Shown piece after piece: positions 6,788 to 13,408 of a stretch of 16,191 bases of DNA (position 1 is the first letter of the stretch; each line of letters starts with the position of its first letter). Made by a program: the position numbers and the translations under genes. The notes beneath the pieces were generated by a model that was given only the letters and a program-made list of their open reading frames with translations, did no database searches and was not told where the DNA came from. The stretch comes from Candidatus Melainabacteria bacterium (lineage in GTDB: Bacteria; Cyanobacteriota; Vampirovibrionia; Obscuribacterales; Obscuribacteraceae), in assembly GCA_003175915.1 (NCBI GenBank), contig PSRH01000135.1:1-16191 (forward strand). Reading direction: 5' to 3'.

Positions 6788-7294
6788 TCAGCTCGGCTTG
6801 TGATGCGCCTGCTTGGATCGGCTCGCCAGTTTTTTTGCGATCAACCCATCGATCGATATGGCGCCCGGTCCAAAGCAAAAAACCAACAGAGCCGTCAGCA
6901 TGAAAAAAAATGGAGTAGCGGCTAGGAAGGGATCAGGATCGCTGAAAATATTGAGCAACTTCGCCCTGTCTTCTGCAACTGCCAGGTAAGCAACGAGCAT
7001 ATTGGTCGCCAAAAGCAATCCAATCGGCCGCGAGGCAAATCCGACGAGAAGCAAAAGTCCCCCAAAGCACTCAAGACCCGCAACGAACCAGGCATTTAAA
7101 TCGGGCTGCACAATATTGAGACTGGTAAAAAACCCAACGACCTTTTCGTGGTTAATAAGCTTGCCTTGTCCGCTCTGGAAAAACTGCCACCCCCAGTTGA
7201 TTCGAAATGCCAGCAAAAGAAAGTGTTGCAAAAAATTGCCTGAATCTATCAGCCAACTATAGGCCAGCTCTCCTACTCGAATCAGCCCCTTCAT
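6788..7294 (-). CDS. DoxX family membrane protein
   Basis: A 168-aa protein with about four hydrophobic helices: around 20-38; 66-86 (WFVAGLECFGGLLLLVGFAS); 90-108 (IGLLLATNMLVAYLAVA); and 122-146. It shows the DoxX pattern: R-x-x-WGWQFFQSGQGKL in helix 1, then a loop and helix with AGLECFGGLLLLVG. DoxX proteins are small inner-membrane proteins of poorly defined redox function. They accompany many DUF692/DUF2063 clusters, including bufferin operons, where they are thought to act with the metallopeptide system. The gene follows bufC by 28 nt and has a GAGGT ribosome-binding site before the ATG. Its position directly after the bufABC-like genes strongly supports a shared role. Confidence 0.85.
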   Translation of the reverse strand: MKGLIRVGELAYSWLIDSGNFLQHFLLLAFRINWGWQFFQSGQGKLINHEKVVGFFTSLNIVQPDLNAWFVAGLECFGGLLLLVGFASRPIGLLLATNMLVAYLAVAEDRAKLLNIFSDPDPFLAATPFFFMLTALLVFCFGPGAISIDGLIAKKLASRSKQAHHKPS

Positions 7295-7322
7295 CTATTA
7301 GACCTCACAACAGGCACGCGAC

Positions 7323-8246
7323 TTATGCCCCCTCACAAAACCAACCCAATTCCATCCAAGTCGAAAAATCGCTTGTCAGGTTAGCGGACAATTCACCCGC
7401 ATCCACTCCTGATTGAAGCTCAAACGCTTGAGTACATGCTTCCGCCAGGGTTTTCCCCTTGGTCAAAGCTTTGAGCAGAACAAATTGATCGCAAGTCAAC
7501 CGCTTGTAATAGACAATATTTTCCAGACGATGCACGGCTATATAAGTGCGCTGCTTTTTCGGTCGCGACCGCCGCCCCTTTTTTCGTTTGATCTCAATAA
7601 CCGCGTTTGATTCAACGGTCTTGTCCGATTTTTTATTGAGCTTCAAAAGAAAATCGTCAAGAGCGTAATCAAGTTCCAAGAGCGTGATGTACGGTTGAAG
7701 CTCAAGCTTTAAGTGCACCGGATCGATCCCGACCAGCGATTGCGCCTCGAGCGCCGGCTTCGATGGACCGTCAAAAGCAACTACTTCAGCCCACTCGATG
7801 CGAACCATGTCCAGAGCCAATTTTTGATCGGGAGCCACCCATTCAGGTTCTTCCAAAACAAATTTCTCGAGTTTTCTACCTAAGTCACGCAAGGTGAACG
7901 AGGTTGACGGATAACGGGTTAAATAGGCCGTTGCCAATGCTTCGCACTTTGCGTCTCCGAGAAACGCCATCAGTCCAGGAAAATCCTCGTAGAATGCATC
8001 CAGAAGCCTGAACCAGTATTGGCGATTGTAGAGCTCAAGTCGTTCCAGGCTCGATAGAAATCTGTTGGGTTTGATAAATTCCGCAGCTACTTCCTGCATC
8101 GGCCGACCATCCGAGAAGAACTCTTGCATGCTATCGCCGTCTGTTAGCGGCCGCATAATCGACGCTGCCATCAATGCTTGAATGCCAGTCAGATCGCCCT
8201 GGGCTCTCTTTGATTCCTTAGGCAATGGCCGATTTGTAATGACCAT
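7323..8246 (-). CDS. bufC: DUF2063 protein, BufC-like RiPP-maturation partner
   Basis: A 307-aa protein. The N-terminal half carries the DUF2063 (HvfC/BufC) signature: MQEVAAEFIKPNRFLSSLERLELYNRQYWFRLLDAFYEDFPGLMAFLGD, then TAYLTRYPSTSFTLRDLGRKLEKFV. In studied systems this partner binds the precursor leader and delivers it to the DUF692 enzyme. The C-terminal half is a helical/winged domain ending in FSTWMELGWFCEGA. Between the two lies a very basic stretch, KRKKGRRSRPKKQR (about 220-233), which I do not recall as typical of the family and which could help hold an acidic partner or nucleic acid. The gene overlaps the 3' end of bufB by 29 nt, with a GAGGAAG ribosome-binding site inside bufB, implying translational coupling and equal dosage. 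The symbol follows bufferin nomenclature by homology. Confidence 0.8.
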   Translation of the reverse strand: MVITNRPLPKESKRAQGDLTGIQALMAASIMRPLTDGDSMQEFFSDGRPMQEVAAEFIKPNRFLSSLERLELYNRQYWFRLLDAFYEDFPGLMAFLGDAKCEALATAYLTRYPSTSFTLRDLGRKLEKFVLEEPEWVAPDQKLALDMVRIEWAEVVAFDGPSKPALEAQSLVGIDPVHLKLELQPYITLLELDYALDDFLLKLNKKSDKTVESNAVIEIKRKKGRRSRPKKQRTYIAVHRLENIVYYKRLTCDQFVLLKALTKGKTLAEACTQAFELQSGVDAGELSANLTSDFSTWMELGWFCEGA

Positions 8247-9081
8247 GCTTCACTTCCTCAACAAATCGCTGCGCCTTCAACGCTTCGTCGCGCACAATAT
8301 CAAACGAGGGGATATCGGCGTCCCACTCGAGCAACGTATTAGTGAACCCGCCTAACCTTATTGCTTCTGTATAAATCTGCCACACTTCGTCTATTACCGG
8401 TCCGGTGTGCGTATCCAAAACATACTTGTCAAAAGCAGAGTGGCCGGCAACATGGATCTGAGCGACTCGCTCTAATGGAACGTTGTTTAAATACTCATAT
8501 GGGTTGAACCCATGATTCCAAGCAGAAACATAGATGTTATTGACATCGAGCAAAATCCCACAATCTGCTTGTTCGGCCACCTCTGAGAGGAACTGCCACT
8601 CAGTCATCTCGGAAGCGTGGAATTCAGCGTAGCTGCTGACGTTCTCAACACACACTGGTATTTCCAAATAATCCTGTACCGCCTTTATTCGCGAAGCCGT
8701 GTTCTTTACCGCTTCGACTGTATAGGGGATTGGCAGAAGGTCGTGAGTGAATTTCCCGTCTACGCTGCCCCAGCACAAATGGTCCGATAAAAATGGCGTT
8801 TTCGTCTTTTTCGCTAACTTCTTCAGCTTGCGCAATTGTTCACGGTCAATCGGATCGGTCGACCCGAAATACAATGAGACACCGTGTTGCACGACCGTAT
8901 AGCTGTCTAATATCTCTTCTAATACTTCGAGCGGCCTGCCGCCGTCCACCATATAGTTTTCGGATATGATTTCGAACCAACCCAGGCATGGCTTTTCACT
9001 GAGGATGTGCCTGTAGTGGGGAACGCGCAGGCCAACCCCTATACCCAAATCTGTAAATCCGTTAAATCTGTTTGCCGGCAT
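8218..9081 (-). CDS. bufB: DUF692 multinuclear iron enzyme, BufB/MbnB-like
   Basis: A 287-aa TIM-barrel protein of the DUF692 family. These enzymes use a di- or tri-iron centre to convert cysteine residues of a precursor peptide to modified rings (oxazolone/thioamide in methanobactin, thiooxazole in bufferins). The family features are all present: LGIGVGLRVPHYRHIL at the start, FEIISENYM (35-43), the metal-ligand strand QHGVSLYFG (His66), LSDHLCW (Asp100, His101), CVENVSSYA (Glu146), ILLDVNNIYVSAWNHG (Asp179, His190), QIHVAGH (His210, His214) and NTLLEWD (Glu252). No ligand is obviously missing, so it should be active. The ATG at 9081 lacks a clear Shine-Dalgarno sequence and lies 23 nt after a strong hairpin, so its expression may be lower than that of the precursor. 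The length is normal for the family. Confidence 0.9.
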   Translation of the reverse strand: MPANRFNGFTDLGIGVGLRVPHYRHILSEKPCLGWFEIISENYMVDGGRPLEVLEEILDSYTVVQHGVSLYFGSTDPIDREQLRKLKKLAKKTKTPFLSDHLCWGSVDGKFTHDLLPIPYTVEAVKNTASRIKAVQDYLEIPVCVENVSSYAEFHASEMTEWQFLSEVAEQADCGILLDVNNIYVSAWNHGFNPYEYLNNVPLERVAQIHVAGHSAFDKYVLDTHTGPVIDEVWQIYTEAIRLGGFTNTLLEWDADIPSFDIVRDEALKAQRFVEEVKHGHYKSAIA

Positions 9082-9103
9082 TTTTGTGTTTCAACTGGAT
9101 GTA

Positions 9104-9137
9104 ACAAACCGGCCAAGAGTTACCCGGGCCGGTCTGT
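9104..9137 (-). promoter_or_regulatory. Strong intercistronic hairpin between bufA and bufB
   Basis: On the minus strand ACAGACCGGCC pairs with GGCCGGTTTGT as an 11-bp stem with one G-U pair and a 12-nt loop. It starts 12 nt after the bufA stop. No U-run follows, so full intrinsic termination is unlikely. It may protect the 3' end of the bufA message or partly attenuate transcription so that the peptide is made in excess over its enzymes. Confidence 0.5.
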
Positions 9138-9149
9138 AATTGCCAACGA

Positions 9150-9434
9150 CTACTTAACTTTGCAGCCGCCTTTTCCTTTGCACTCGTTCTTGCCTTTGCA
9201 GCCGTTATCGCTAGTTTTGCAGCCGCCTTTTCCTTTGCACTCGTTGAGGCCTTTACAAGCATGCTTACCAGCCTTGGTTTTGCTAGTAGATTTGCCGGCC
9301 TTTTCCGATTTGGTTTCTTTCGTAGTTTTCGATTTTTCAGTCGACGTAGTTTCTTCTGCGCGTACCGGCGCTCCCAAGAGACCAGCTAACGCTGCTGCTG
9401 CAAGTAGTGCAGAAGTCGTATTGATTTTTTTCAT
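9150..9434 (-). CDS. bufA: Secreted Cys/Lys/Gly-rich precursor peptide, BufA-like
   Basis: A 94-aa precursor. Residues 1-26 are a clear Sec signal peptide (MKKINTTSALLAAAALAGLLG, then APVRA as the likely signal peptidase I site). A Lys/Thr/Ser-rich linker (27-56) follows. The core has six cysteines at 60, 66, 72, 79, 85 and 91, arranged as two copies of CKGxNECKGKGGCK joined by TSDNG. The signal peptide, regular Cys spacing and immediately downstream DUF692 and DUF2063 genes match bufferin-type RiPP precursors, whose cysteines are modified to bind copper in the periplasm. The core resembles the Lys/Gly-rich type rather than the DUF2282 type. AAAGGAG 8 nt before the ATG is a strong ribosome-binding site. 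A plain periplasmic Cys-rich metal binder is the alternative if the neighbours were ignored. Confidence 0.8.
   Translation of the reverse strand: MKKINTTSALLAAAALAGLLGAPVRAEETTSTEKSKTTKETKSEKAGKSTSKTKAGKHACKGLNECKGKGGCKTSDNGCKGKNECKGKGGCKVK
9159..9245 (-). repeat. Tandem repeat within the precursor gene
   Basis: A 30-bp sequence at 9159-9188 recurs exactly at 9216-9245, an offset of 57 bp or 19 codons. It encodes the NECKGKGGCK block of the core peptide. Exact identity, including third codon positions, points to a recent internal duplication or gene conversion. Confidence 0.85.
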
Positions 9435-9589
9435 TCCAACGCTCCTTTAGTATGGATAGTTAAGTACAATCTCAGCTAGCACGATACCATATGTAGTGCT
9501 CAGGATGCACCGGCATCTCCCTAGAGACACCAGTTAGTAAGAGTACCCGGTTCTCTGCAAAGACGGAATTTGTGTATTTTAATGAACGA
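9435..9589 (-). promoter_or_regulatory. Intergenic region upstream of the buf-like operon
   Basis: This 155-bp gap separates ddl from bufA and must hold the start of the operon if it is transcribed independently. I see an AT-rich stretch (CTTAACTATCCATACTAAAG, minus strand) near the ribosome-binding site. I also see a small perfect hairpin, GATGC-CGGT-GCATC (9503-9516), but no convincing -35/-10 pair and no U-tailed terminator for ddl. An ECF-sigma or metal-regulated promoter is possible but not visible to me. Confidence 0.3.
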
Positions 9590-10840
9590 TCAACCTTGCT
9601 TGACAAGCGCTCGGAAGCCGATGTTGCGAGTCAGCGAAGTCTTTTCTTGAAAAGCTCTTTCACCGCGTCTAATTATGCGTGTAATCAACTCTGTAAATAA
9701 AAGCGGCGGTTTAAGTCCCGCCCACAGATAGAAGGAGAGCGACCCAGGCAATGGATTTATTTCGTTGAAGTAAATTTTCTCGTTACTCAGATCGAGTAGA
9801 AAATCTAATCGAGCCGCTCCATTGCAGCCCAGGGATTTAAAGGCCGTCTTGGCATAATCGCAAACCGACGTCTTGATATCGTTGGCTAAGTCCGGTGGAT
9901 CGATGATTCTGGTCAACGCCGCCATACCTTGCGCTTGAGCGCCACCGCTTTTCTTGCCGCCGCCTGTTAAATATTTGTCCTCATAGGTGAGCTCCTTGCC
10001 GGCTTTTGGTATGGGTATTTCTGTTACAGAGGTGATCGATTCCACTCCTTCTAGAACCGCTACGTTAATTTCCATCTTGTTGTCCAAGCAAGGTTCGATC
10101 ATCGCCTGGGAATCGAACTTCAAAGCTTGCAACAATCCTGCATCAAGCTCAGCAGCGTTGGTGACGCGCGCAATTCCTATGCTCGAACCCAGGGTACACG
10201 GCTTAACAAAAAGTGGGAATTTCTCAAAGCCTGGCGTTTTCAAAATATTTTCCCTGACGGAAACCAATCCCTTGCCAAGCTCACTTTGTATTTTTTCCTT
10301 TTGTACGACTATGGACGGTAGCACCGGCACACCGTAGCGAGAAACAACATCCTTGCAATGTTGTTTACTCATGCTTAATGCTGAAGCAAGTACACCGCAG
10401 CCGGCATAGGGCACTTCCGCCAGCTCCAGCAGTCCCTGCAAGCAGCCGTCCTCGCCGTATGTTCCATGAAATGCAGGAAAGTAAAAGTCAATCGGTATGA
10501 CGGCGCTTTCCTGGTCCCAGGAACCAGCACCAGTCCTGTGAGCGCCACGCAAGACAGTCAATCCACCGACGTCGGGCACCGGTAGTAATACCACCTCGTC
10601 CACATCGCTTAGAGAACCCGGCATGTTCTTATAGAAGGATTGATCGGTTAGCAGTGCGCCTGAATACCATTTGCCGCTAGGAGCGATGTACAAGGGTACA
10701 GGCTCGTATTCAACAACATCAATAGCCTTTATTACTTGCAATCCAGTGATCACTGAAATTTCATGTTCGACCGATCTGCCTCCGAACATGACGGCTACCC
10801 GCTTTCTCTTCATAGACCCGTTGCTTGACGCCTTACCCAT
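9590..10840 (-). CDS. ddl: D-alanine--D-alanine ligase
   Basis: A 416-aa ATP-grasp ligase that joins two D-alanines for the peptidoglycan stem peptide. Visible signatures are VAVMFGGRSVEHEISVITG near the N-terminus, FHGTYGEDGCLQGLLEL, FVKPCTLGSSIGIARV (ATP-binding strands), the Y-E-D-K-Y region before the omega loop, and the C-terminal ARLDFLLD...FNEINPLPGSLSFYLW that supplies Mg-binding Glu and Asn. At about 416 aa it is longer than typical Ddl (300-370). Part of the excess is a Gly/Ala-rich loop after YEDKYLTGG. The NPLPGSLSF end differs from the NTMPGFT of enterobacterial enzymes but is seen in other lineages. It starts 14 nt after murF with GGAAG as ribosome-binding site, so it is the last gene of the mur operon. 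Confidence 0.9.
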   Translation of the reverse strand: MGKASSNGSMKRKRVAVMFGGRSVEHEISVITGLQVIKAIDVVEYEPVPLYIAPSGKWYSGALLTDQSFYKNMPGSLSDVDEVVLLPVPDVGGLTVLRGAHRTGAGSWDQESAVIPIDFYFPAFHGTYGEDGCLQGLLELAEVPYAGCGVLASALSMSKQHCKDVVSRYGVPVLPSIVVQKEKIQSELGKGLVSVRENILKTPGFEKFPLFVKPCTLGSSIGIARVTNAAELDAGLLQALKFDSQAMIEPCLDNKMEINVAVLEGVESITSVTEIPIPKAGKELTYEDKYLTGGGKKSGGAQAQGMAALTRIIDPPDLANDIKTSVCDYAKTAFKSLGCNGAARLDFLLDLSNEKIYFNEINPLPGSLSFYLWAGLKPPLLFTELITRIIRRGERAFQEKTSLTRNIGFRALVKQG

Positions 10841-10854
10841 AGAACACTTCCATG

Positions 10855-12561
10855 CTAAAACTTGGGAGTTGATTCGTATAAATCGGACAGATCGTTTTCG
10901 ATCAAAACAACGTCACCGTCGCTTAAATAAGATCTGGCCAGGTGTCGCAATGCTTCCTGCATCGAGTCCTGGACCAAGAATTTATCTTGAGACATGCCGC
11001 CGGCATGCAAGCCGCTCACCAGGGCTTCCCGATTCGTCCTACCAACCACCACAACCAGGTCGCACAGAGTGGCGGCTTTCTTCGCCATTCGTTCGTTTTC
11101 CTCAGCCTGGCGATCGCCCAGTTCGATCATTCCTGGAGTGACCAACACTTTTTTACCGCCCGGTAATTCCTTAAGCACATCGAGCGCCGCCGAAAACCCG
11201 ACCGGGTTGGAATTGAACGCGTCGTTCAGTCTCAATACCTGACCAGGATTTGCTGCGTCTTTGCCATTTCCATTTACTGCTGCGCCGGCAAAAGCACTAA
11301 GAGCGGTGCGCACCGGTTCCAGCCGATTGCTTTCCGTCTTGGCATTGCGCATAGCAGCGAGAACCGTCTCAGGTGCACAGCCCAAAGCTACGGCCGCAGT
11401 GAAGGCCGCCAGCGCATTAGATAAAAGGGGCTTACTCAATAGTTTCGCAAATCCTTCATAAATCGTACCTTGATATTCAATCTTAAAGCTGGTGCCCTTG
11501 TCTGAGGTAACCAGATCAAACATGTAGGCATCCAACGGTTCGTTGTCCTTATCAAGTCCGTATATGAGCGTTAGCCGCTTAGGATTTTCCTTGGCCATTC
11601 GTCGGCAAAGTTCATAGTCACCGTTGACAACGAGGATACCATCATTGGGAAGAGCTTGAGCCAATTCTGATTTTGCCTGATAGAGGTTGTCGGTACTGCC
11701 AAATCTTTCCAAATGCATCTGTCCAACAGCAGTAATAATGCCAACTTTCGGCGGAGTCAGCCCGCACATTCTGCGAATGGAGCCCAAATAGTAAGCTCCC
11801 ATTTCGATCACCGCAAACAAGTGCGACTCCTTCATCCGTTCTCTGATTTCACGGGTCACTCCCATGTAGCTATTGATGCTGCGCGGTGTGGAAAATGTGG
11901 GCGCTACGCTGTCGAGAATTTCGGTAAGTATTACTTTCGTACTTGTTTTTCCATAACTGCCGGTGATACCAATAACAGTTGGCTGGCAGAGCTTCACTAT
12001 GTTTCTGGCCTCTTCAGCAAATTGGGCTTGCAAGGCCTTTTCCTGCGGATCAAGAAGAACCTTCGCCAGGACCAGAATGAGCGGCTGGAGCTGGATAATT
12101 AACAGCTGATTGAACCAGCAAAAAGCGAGGGCGTTCTTGCCAAATATAATTATCGACAATGCCGTTCCTGCCAGCTCCAGAAGAGCATTTATCGATTGAC
12201 CGGTATCAAATATTCGAGTCGCCCGATCGGTCAATTTGAGCCTTACTTTTCCAGTGATAAGCGGATTCTCTTCTAAGGCCGCTTTATAGAAAAGCATCGC
12301 ACTACAAATAGAGCTGACCAGAACTGTGCATGTATGGCCCATCAGCGAACAAGCGGCGACCACCGTAATGGCCACAATCACCACTAGCGATCCCCGTGTG
12401 TCAAAAACGTTGTTACGTTTACACCAACTGAGAAATCTTTTGCCTTCGTATTCTTCTTGCTGAAAGTATTGAAGATAGCGCAACTCTCGCCTACGACAGA
12501 AATACAAACCGGCGGCGGCAATGAGAATTGAGGCAACGATAGTGACGATCAACTCAAGCAT
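10855..12561 (-). CDS. murF: MurF-type Mur ligase with N-terminal membrane region
   Basis: A 568-aa protein. Residues about 190-568 are a Mur ligase: GITGSYGKTST (198-208, P-loop), TPRSINSYMGV, EMGAYYLGSI, IITAVGQMHLERFGS, KSELAQALP, LNDAFNSNPVGF and VTPGMIELGDRQ. The NSNP motif and D-x-x-NSNP-x-G pattern are typical of MurF, which adds D-Ala-D-Ala to the UDP-MurNAc-tripeptide. The first ~175 residues do not look like the usual MurF substrate-binding domain. They contain several hydrophobic stretches (2-20, 58-92, 125-170) with basic loops, so the enzyme is probably membrane-bound. Its start codon overlaps the end of the hydrolase gene (ATGCTTGA, 8 nt), and ddl follows after 14 nt, matching the order of consecutive steps. 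Another Mur-like ligase is conceivable, but the operon context favours MurF. Confidence 0.85.
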   Translation of the reverse strand: MLELIVTIVASILIAAAGLYFCRRRELRYLQYFQQEEYEGKRFLSWCKRNNVFDTRGSLVVIVAITVVAACSLMGHTCTVLVSSICSAMLFYKAALEENPLITGKVRLKLTDRATRIFDTGQSINALLELAGTALSIIIFGKNALAFCWFNQLLIIQLQPLILVLAKVLLDPQEKALQAQFAEEARNIVKLCQPTVIGITGSYGKTSTKVILTEILDSVAPTFSTPRSINSYMGVTREIRERMKESHLFAVIEMGAYYLGSIRRMCGLTPPKVGIITAVGQMHLERFGSTDNLYQAKSELAQALPNDGILVVNGDYELCRRMAKENPKRLTLIYGLDKDNEPLDAYMFDLVTSDKGTSFKIEYQGTIYEGFAKLLSKPLLSNALAAFTAAVALGCAPETVLAAMRNAKTESNRLEPVRTALSAFAGAAVNGNGKDAANPGQVLRLNDAFNSNPVGFSAALDVLKELPGGKKVLVTPGMIELGDRQAEENERMAKKAATLCDLVVVVGRTNREALVSGLHAGGMSQDKFLVQDSMQEALRHLARSYLSDGDVVLIENDLSDLYESTPKF

Positions 12562-13366
12562 TGACAGGAACCCGTTCTGATTGAGGCAGGGAATTCACAA
12601 AGTTGAGAATGTGATAGACGCAAAGATGAGCACTCTCGCCCAAAAAAGGGTAATGGTCTTTTCCAGGCAGGACAACAAGTTTGGAATTGCGCATCAATTC
12701 ATGGAACTTCTCACCGATTGCCACAGGTGTCTCCGAATCTGCGCCACTCCACAAGAGAAGCACTGGCAGTTTGATTTCTTTGGCTTGCGGGCTGACATCC
12801 TCATTGACAGTCTTAACGAGAATATTCTTCATCGCACCAGCGTTCTTGTAATCTCGCGAGCCATAGCGCGGTACAAACCAACTCTCAAATATCTTAGAAC
12901 CGAAGGTCCTGTCGATCGATTTGCACCAGCCGGATCCGGCTTTCAATAACTGCGCTCGAATATTCTTGGGAAATGGTTGCGATAAGCGAATTCCATGTGA
13001 GTTGACTAGAATCAGGCTGCGCAAAAGCTCGGGCTTTTTGTGAGCCATTCGAACAGAGATTCTGCCACCAAATGAATGTCCTAGAAGGTCAACATGTGTA
13101 AGTTTCTTTTCCTGGCAATATTGCAAGATTCGATCGGCGTATTGATTGGTGTCCCAGTCATTAGAAGGCTTCGGAGATTTACCAAAACCGGGGAGGTCGA
13201 TCAAGTGTACTTCCCGATATTTGGCAAACAACTCGCCTAACGGGCGCATCACTTCCAACGATTGGCCCCACCCATGCAAAATGACTAAAGGCGGTGAGCC
13301 GGAGCCCAGCACGACTGTGTTCAGGGGACTGTCCGTAGATTCAGTGCCAGCTTTTTCAACTACCAT
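12554..13366 (-). CDS. Alpha/beta hydrolase within the mur operon
   Basis: A 270-aa hydrolase of the classical alpha/beta fold. It shows PPLVILHGWGQS (HG oxyanion region), EVHLIDLPGFGKSPKP, the nucleophile elbow LLGHSFGGR, LLLWSGADSETPV with the catalytic Asp, and PGKDHYPFL with the catalytic His. The triad is complete. Related enzymes include esterases, C-C hydrolases and haloperoxidase-like proteins, and the substrate is unknown. I prefer the ATG at 13366 because GGGAAG lies about 9 nt upstream. A GTG at 13393, adding 9 residues, has AGGAG too close (1 nt). Its stop overlaps the murF start (ATGCTTGA), so translation is coupled to a cell-wall enzyme. It takes the place between murB and murF where ftsQ or murD often lie in other bacteria. 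Confidence 0.85.
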   Translation of the reverse strand: MVVEKAGTESTDSPLNTVVLGSGSPPLVILHGWGQSLEVMRPLGELFAKYREVHLIDLPGFGKSPKPSNDWDTNQYADRILQYCQEKKLTHVDLLGHSFGGRISVRMAHKKPELLRSLILVNSHGIRLSQPFPKNIRAQLLKAGSGWCKSIDRTFGSKIFESWFVPRYGSRDYKNAGAMKNILVKTVNEDVSPQAKEIKLPVLLLWSGADSETPVAIGEKFHELMRNSKLVVLPGKDHYPFLGESAHLCVYHILNFVNSLPQSERVPVNA

Positions 13367-13408
13367 GTGCGGCAACTTCCCTGCTCTTGTCACGCTCCTA
13401 ACTATAGA

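Noticed and set aside
9159..9245. Possible CRISPR or satellite repeat
   Set aside because: There are only two copies, with an offset of exactly 19 codons inside a coding frame, so it is a coding duplication.
9062..9262. Minus-strand 66-aa Ala/Lys-rich ORF
   Set aside because: It is a shifted frame of the repeated part of bufA running into the intercistronic hairpin, and has no own start signals.
9007..9450. Plus-strand ORF of 147 aa opposite the precursor gene
   Set aside because: It is the complement of the repetitive bufA gene. Its Pro/Leu/Phe repeats simply mirror the Cys/Lys/Gly codons.
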